Shown here piece after piece: positions 40,857 to 42,961 of a stretch of DNA of 42,961 bases. The stretch is from positions 1 through 42,961 of the forward strand of contig NZ_JACBFQ010000018.1 of assembly GCF_021401125.1 (NCBI RefSeq). Reading direction: 5' to 3'. Numbering within the stretch: position 1 is the stretch's first letter; the number at the start of each line of letters is the position of its first letter. Position numbers and translations under genes: made by a program. This stretch comes from Xanthobacter sp. NM-59 (GTDB taxonomy: Bacteria; Pseudomonadota; Alphaproteobacteria; Rhizobiales; Xanthobacteraceae). Under the pieces are notes generated by a model. It saw only the letters and a program-made list of their open reading frames with translations. It ran no database searches and was not told where the DNA came from.

Positions 40857-41542
40857 TGGGCGAGCTCCTTCGACCAGTTGATGGCGTTGACGTAGATCCC
40901 GAGGGGATTGGCACGGAGGCGCTCGGCATCGCGCGGCGCCTGCACCACGACGGTGAGGATGGCGCTCCAGCGGGCGGTGTCGGCGAGGCTGCCGTCCTGG
41001 TAGCGGCGCTCGGTCCAGGCGATGCGAAAAGAATCCGGCGAGGCGCGGATCACGCTCGAGACCTCCACGGCCACCTGCTGCTTGCCAACCCGGGCAAACG
41101 GATCGTTGGCGCGGGCATAGTCGTTGAGGGCCACCGCTCCGGCTTGTGTCGTATAGGCGTAGGCCCTGAGCCAGTTCTGGCGCACGATGACCGGATCGGC
41201 GGAGATGCTGCGCACCTCCTCAATGAAGCGCGCGAGGTGGAAGGCGATCTGGGGATCGGAGGGGCGGAAGTCTGAAGTGGCCGGCGCCACGGCTTGCGCC
41301 TGTCCGAGCTTGTCCACCTGAACGACCCACGGCACCACCGAACCGCTCAGGGCCTGCCATGCCAAAGCGCCGGAGAGGCCAGCCGAGAGGGCAAGGCAGC
41401 CAAAAGCCATGAGGCGCCAGTTCTTCGCCTGGACGCGGGCGGAGCCGATGCGATCGTCCCAGACTTGGGCGGCCCGCTGGTACGGCGTCTCGGGCTCAGG
41501 GGAGCGGCCGTAATGGACCGATGGTCGCTTGAAGGGCGTCAT
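40853..41542 (-). CDS. trbF: conjugal transfer protein TrbF
   Basis: TrbF is the VirB8-like inner-membrane assembly factor. The 229-residue product begins MTPFKRPSVHYGRSPEPETP, followed by PYQRAAQVWDDRIGSARVQA, one membrane helix (LMAFGCLALSAGLSGALAW) and a periplasmic NTF2-like domain (PWVVQVDKLGQAQAVAPATS, IAFHLARFIEEVRSISADPV, YRRYQDGS-type strand in RIAWTERRYQDGSLADTARW). ATGA overlaps on both sides. Confidence 0.95.
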   Translation of the reverse strand: MTPFKRPSVHYGRSPEPETPYQRAAQVWDDRIGSARVQAKNWRLMAFGCLALSAGLSGALAWQALSGSVVPWVVQVDKLGQAQAVAPATSDFRPSDPQIAFHLARFIEEVRSISADPVIVRQNWLRAYAYTTQAGAVALNDYARANDPFARVGKQQVAVEVSSVIRASPDSFRIAWTERRYQDGSLADTARWSAILTVVVQAPRDAERLRANPLGIYVNAINWSKELAQ

Positions 41543-42846
41543 GGGCGATCGCTTTCAGAGAGGGAGATGGACGATCCGCCGCCATGGCTGTCGCCGGATC
41601 GCACGGCATGGGTGGCGGCCTGGACCCCATGGGACATCTGCTGGGAGCGCCGCATGCGCCGCGCCCAGTCGGGGACATCGCCGGTGGGGGTGCTGGTCGG
41701 AGCAGGAGCGCTCGACGGCGCGGGGCTCGGGCCTGCGGCGGTGGATGCCGTGTCGCGAGCGGCGTCTGCGGAACGCCGCAGGGGAGATGCCGCCGCTGCG
41801 CCGGCCGCCCTCGCCATGCCGCCAAGGCCACCTGCGACGCCCGAAAGGCCAGATTGGCCGGCCGCACCGGCGCTATAGGCGGATGCCGCGCTTCCAGCGA
41901 GGCCCGCCCCCGCTTGTGCGGCGGCAGCGGTCCCGGAGAGTGCCGCGCCGGCCCCGCGAGCGGCGAGGCCCGCGGCACCAACTCCTGCGAGCGCGACACC
42001 ACCCGCGGCAAGCCCGGCCCCCACGGCAGCGCCGGCCCCGAGCTGGGGCGCGCCCGTGATCAGTCCTGTCGCGATTCCGGGACCGAAAATGCCGAGGCCG
42101 AGGAGCGCCAGCGCGGCCAGAACCGCGGAGAGCGCCTGGCTGATGGTCGGCTGTGCATCGCCATAACTGGAGGTGAATTGGGAAAACAGCCCTGAGCCAA
42201 TGCCGACGATGACGGCGAGCACCATCACCTTCACGCCGGAGGCCACGATGTTGCCGAGCACCTTCTCAGCTAGAAAGGCGGTCTTACCGAAGAAGGCGAA
42301 GGGGATAAGGACGAAGCCGGCGAGCGTCGTCAGCTTGAACTCGATGAGGGTGACGAAGAGCTGCACCGCCAGGATGAAGAAGGCGATCAGGATCAGAAGC
42401 CAGGAGATCAGCAGCACGGCGATCTGCACGGCATTGACGAAGATCGCCACCGGCCCGGTGAGCTGGCTTGCGGCATCGAGCATCGGTTGGCCGGCGGAGA
42501 GGCCCACTTCCGCAAGACGCCCCGGCCGCAGGAAGTCCGCGGTGCTGATGGCGGACCCGCCGGCCTTGAGGCCGAGCCCGGCGAAGCTCTCGAAGACGAT
42601 CTGGGCCAGGGAATTGAAGTTGCCGATGATCCAGGCGAAGAAGCCGATGGCGAGGGTCTTCTTCACCAGCCGGCGCATGACGTCCTCGTCGGCACCCCAG
42701 GCCCAGAACAGGCCGGCGAGCGTGATGTCGAGGGCGATGAGGATGGAGGAGAGGCCTGTCACCTCGCCGTTGATCAGGCCGAAGCCGGAATCGATGTAGC
42801 TGGTGAAGGTGTTGAGGAAAGTGTCGATGACCCCCACGTCGTTCAT
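41539..42846 (-). CDS. trbL: conjugal transfer protein TrbL
   Basis: TrbL is the polytopic VirB6-like inner-membrane channel component. The 435-residue protein starts MNDVGVIDTFLNTFTSYIDS, has five or six hydrophobic segments between residues 30 and 280, including GFVLIPFAFFGKTAFLAEKV, and a Gly/Ala-rich then Ser/Pro-rich cytosolic tail (GAAGLAARGAGAALSGTAAA). The family's conserved GFINGEVTGLSSILIALDIT-like segment is near the N-terminus. The start codon overlaps the end of the preceding frame by ATGA. Confidence 0.95.
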   Translation of the reverse strand: MNDVGVIDTFLNTFTSYIDSGFGLINGEVTGLSSILIALDITLAGLFWAWGADEDVMRRLVKKTLAIGFFAWIIGNFNSLAQIVFESFAGLGLKAGGSAISTADFLRPGRLAEVGLSAGQPMLDAASQLTGPVAIFVNAVQIAVLLISWLLILIAFFILAVQLFVTLIEFKLTTLAGFVLIPFAFFGKTAFLAEKVLGNIVASGVKVMVLAVIVGIGSGLFSQFTSSYGDAQPTISQALSAVLAALALLGLGIFGPGIATGLITGAPQLGAGAAVGAGLAAGGVALAGVGAAGLAARGAGAALSGTAAAAQAGAGLAGSAASAYSAGAAGQSGLSGVAGGLGGMARAAGAAAASPLRRSADAARDTASTAAGPSPAPSSAPAPTSTPTGDVPDWARRMRRSQQMSHGVQAATHAVRSGDSHGGGSSISLSESDRP

Positions 42847-42961
42847 GTGCGCTGGGCCCCTATCAAAGAAAGGAGTGCTTTGATTTTCATGCCGTTTCTG
42901 ATCTCGCGGGGTGAGAGACCCTGCACACCGTGTGACGCAACATGCGGTGATAAGCAGACGG
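42843..42961 (-). CDS. trbK: probable TrbK-like gene, 3' end only
   Basis: A frame open from the right edge ends GVQGLSPREIRNGMKIKALL then SLIGAQRT, with its TGA overlapping the trbL ATG (ATGA). The position between trbJ and trbL and the LSPREIRN-like string fit the end of a TrbK-type entry-exclusion protein, but the usual C-terminal residues are not obvious. Too little is inside the window to be sure. Confidence 0.35.
   Translation of the reverse strand, partial: VCLSPHVASHGVQGLSPREIRNGMKIKALLSLIGAQRT

Noticed and set aside
38521-40895. Plus-strand frames of about 385 and 406 codons
   Set aside because: Antisense to trbI and trbG; low-complexity His/Arg/Gly-rich products without family similarity.
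1-42961. Reassigned amber codon in this organism
   Set aside because: TAG also ends apparently normal frames such as the one at 2316, and most genes in the window have no internal TAG.

Overview
The window looks like GC-rich alphaproteobacterial DNA, most probably Hyphomicrobiales (Rhizobiales). The support is a Lys-rich 42-residue conserved protein, a DUF1488 gene, alphaproteobacterial-type cold-shock proteins and bS21, a glycine-route 5-aminolevulinate synthase, and a trb mating apparatus of the kind found on rhizobial plasmids and integrative elements. Almost all of it is accessory DNA with many broken genes.

Layout. (1) 1-8.2 kb: a frameshifted IS701-like and a degenerate IS5-like transposase, two cold-shock genes, an amber-interrupted DUF1488 gene, a coupled minus-strand operon headed by a TPR-less O-GlcNAc-transferase-like enzyme, an N-formylglutamate-amidohydrolase-like gene, a transglutaminase-like gene, a bS21 paralogue and small hypothetical genes. 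(2) 8.2-11.1 kb: decayed plasmid/ICE genes, a ParB-like gene with an in-frame amber codon and a lost C-terminus, and a DUF932-like gene with a C-terminal frameshift. (3) 11.4-20.7 kb: a defence-like island. It holds a 1147-residue SF1 helicase with a C-terminal phospholipase-D motif (Mokosh type II-like architecture), and a tightly packed plus-strand operon of SMEK-domain protein, STAND-type NTPase, small protein, a protein beginning MKIKMDFVSNSSSTSF, a radical SAM/SPASM enzyme and a truncated PIN-like nuclease. It ends in the C-terminal stump of a large serine recombinase that runs into a tRNA-Arg 3' fragment. (4) 20.66 kb to the right edge: an integrative conjugative element whose tyrosine integrase lies next to that tRNA fragment and whose trb genes (trbI, G, F, L and probably trbK) occupy the right end.

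The element carries three cargo blocks. The first (23.3-26.1 kb) is an AurF-type di-iron N-oxygenase coupled to a shortened flavin/2Fe-2S oxidoreductase. The second (25.4-34.7 kb) is a PLP/5-aminolevulinate module: a coupled minus-strand operon of thioredoxin-like protein, class-I glutamine amidotransferase, serine hydroxymethyltransferase, YggS, pyridoxal kinase and ALA synthase, ending in N-terminal ArgD-like and C-terminal HemB fragments. A second, diverged copy of amidotransferase, thioredoxin-like gene and divergent MocR regulator lies on its left. MocR is intact in the left copy and a pseudogene in the right copy, whereas the thioredoxin-like gene is intact only on the right. The third (34.7-37.1 kb) is an XRE/NBR1-Ig regulator facing a 2-oxoglutarate/Fe(II) oxygenase and a LysE-type exporter.

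How they may work together (inference). SHMT yields glycine, ALA synthase uses glycine and PLP, pyridoxal kinase and YggS supply and buffer PLP, and a MocR (itself a PLP-binding regulator) reads PLP status, so the operon is a self-contained PLP-to-ALA unit on a mobile element. The SMEK/STAND/radical-SAM operon is the best candidate for an undescribed system. Its neighbours suggest defence, but it carries two one-base frameshifts and an in-frame stop, so this copy may be decaying.
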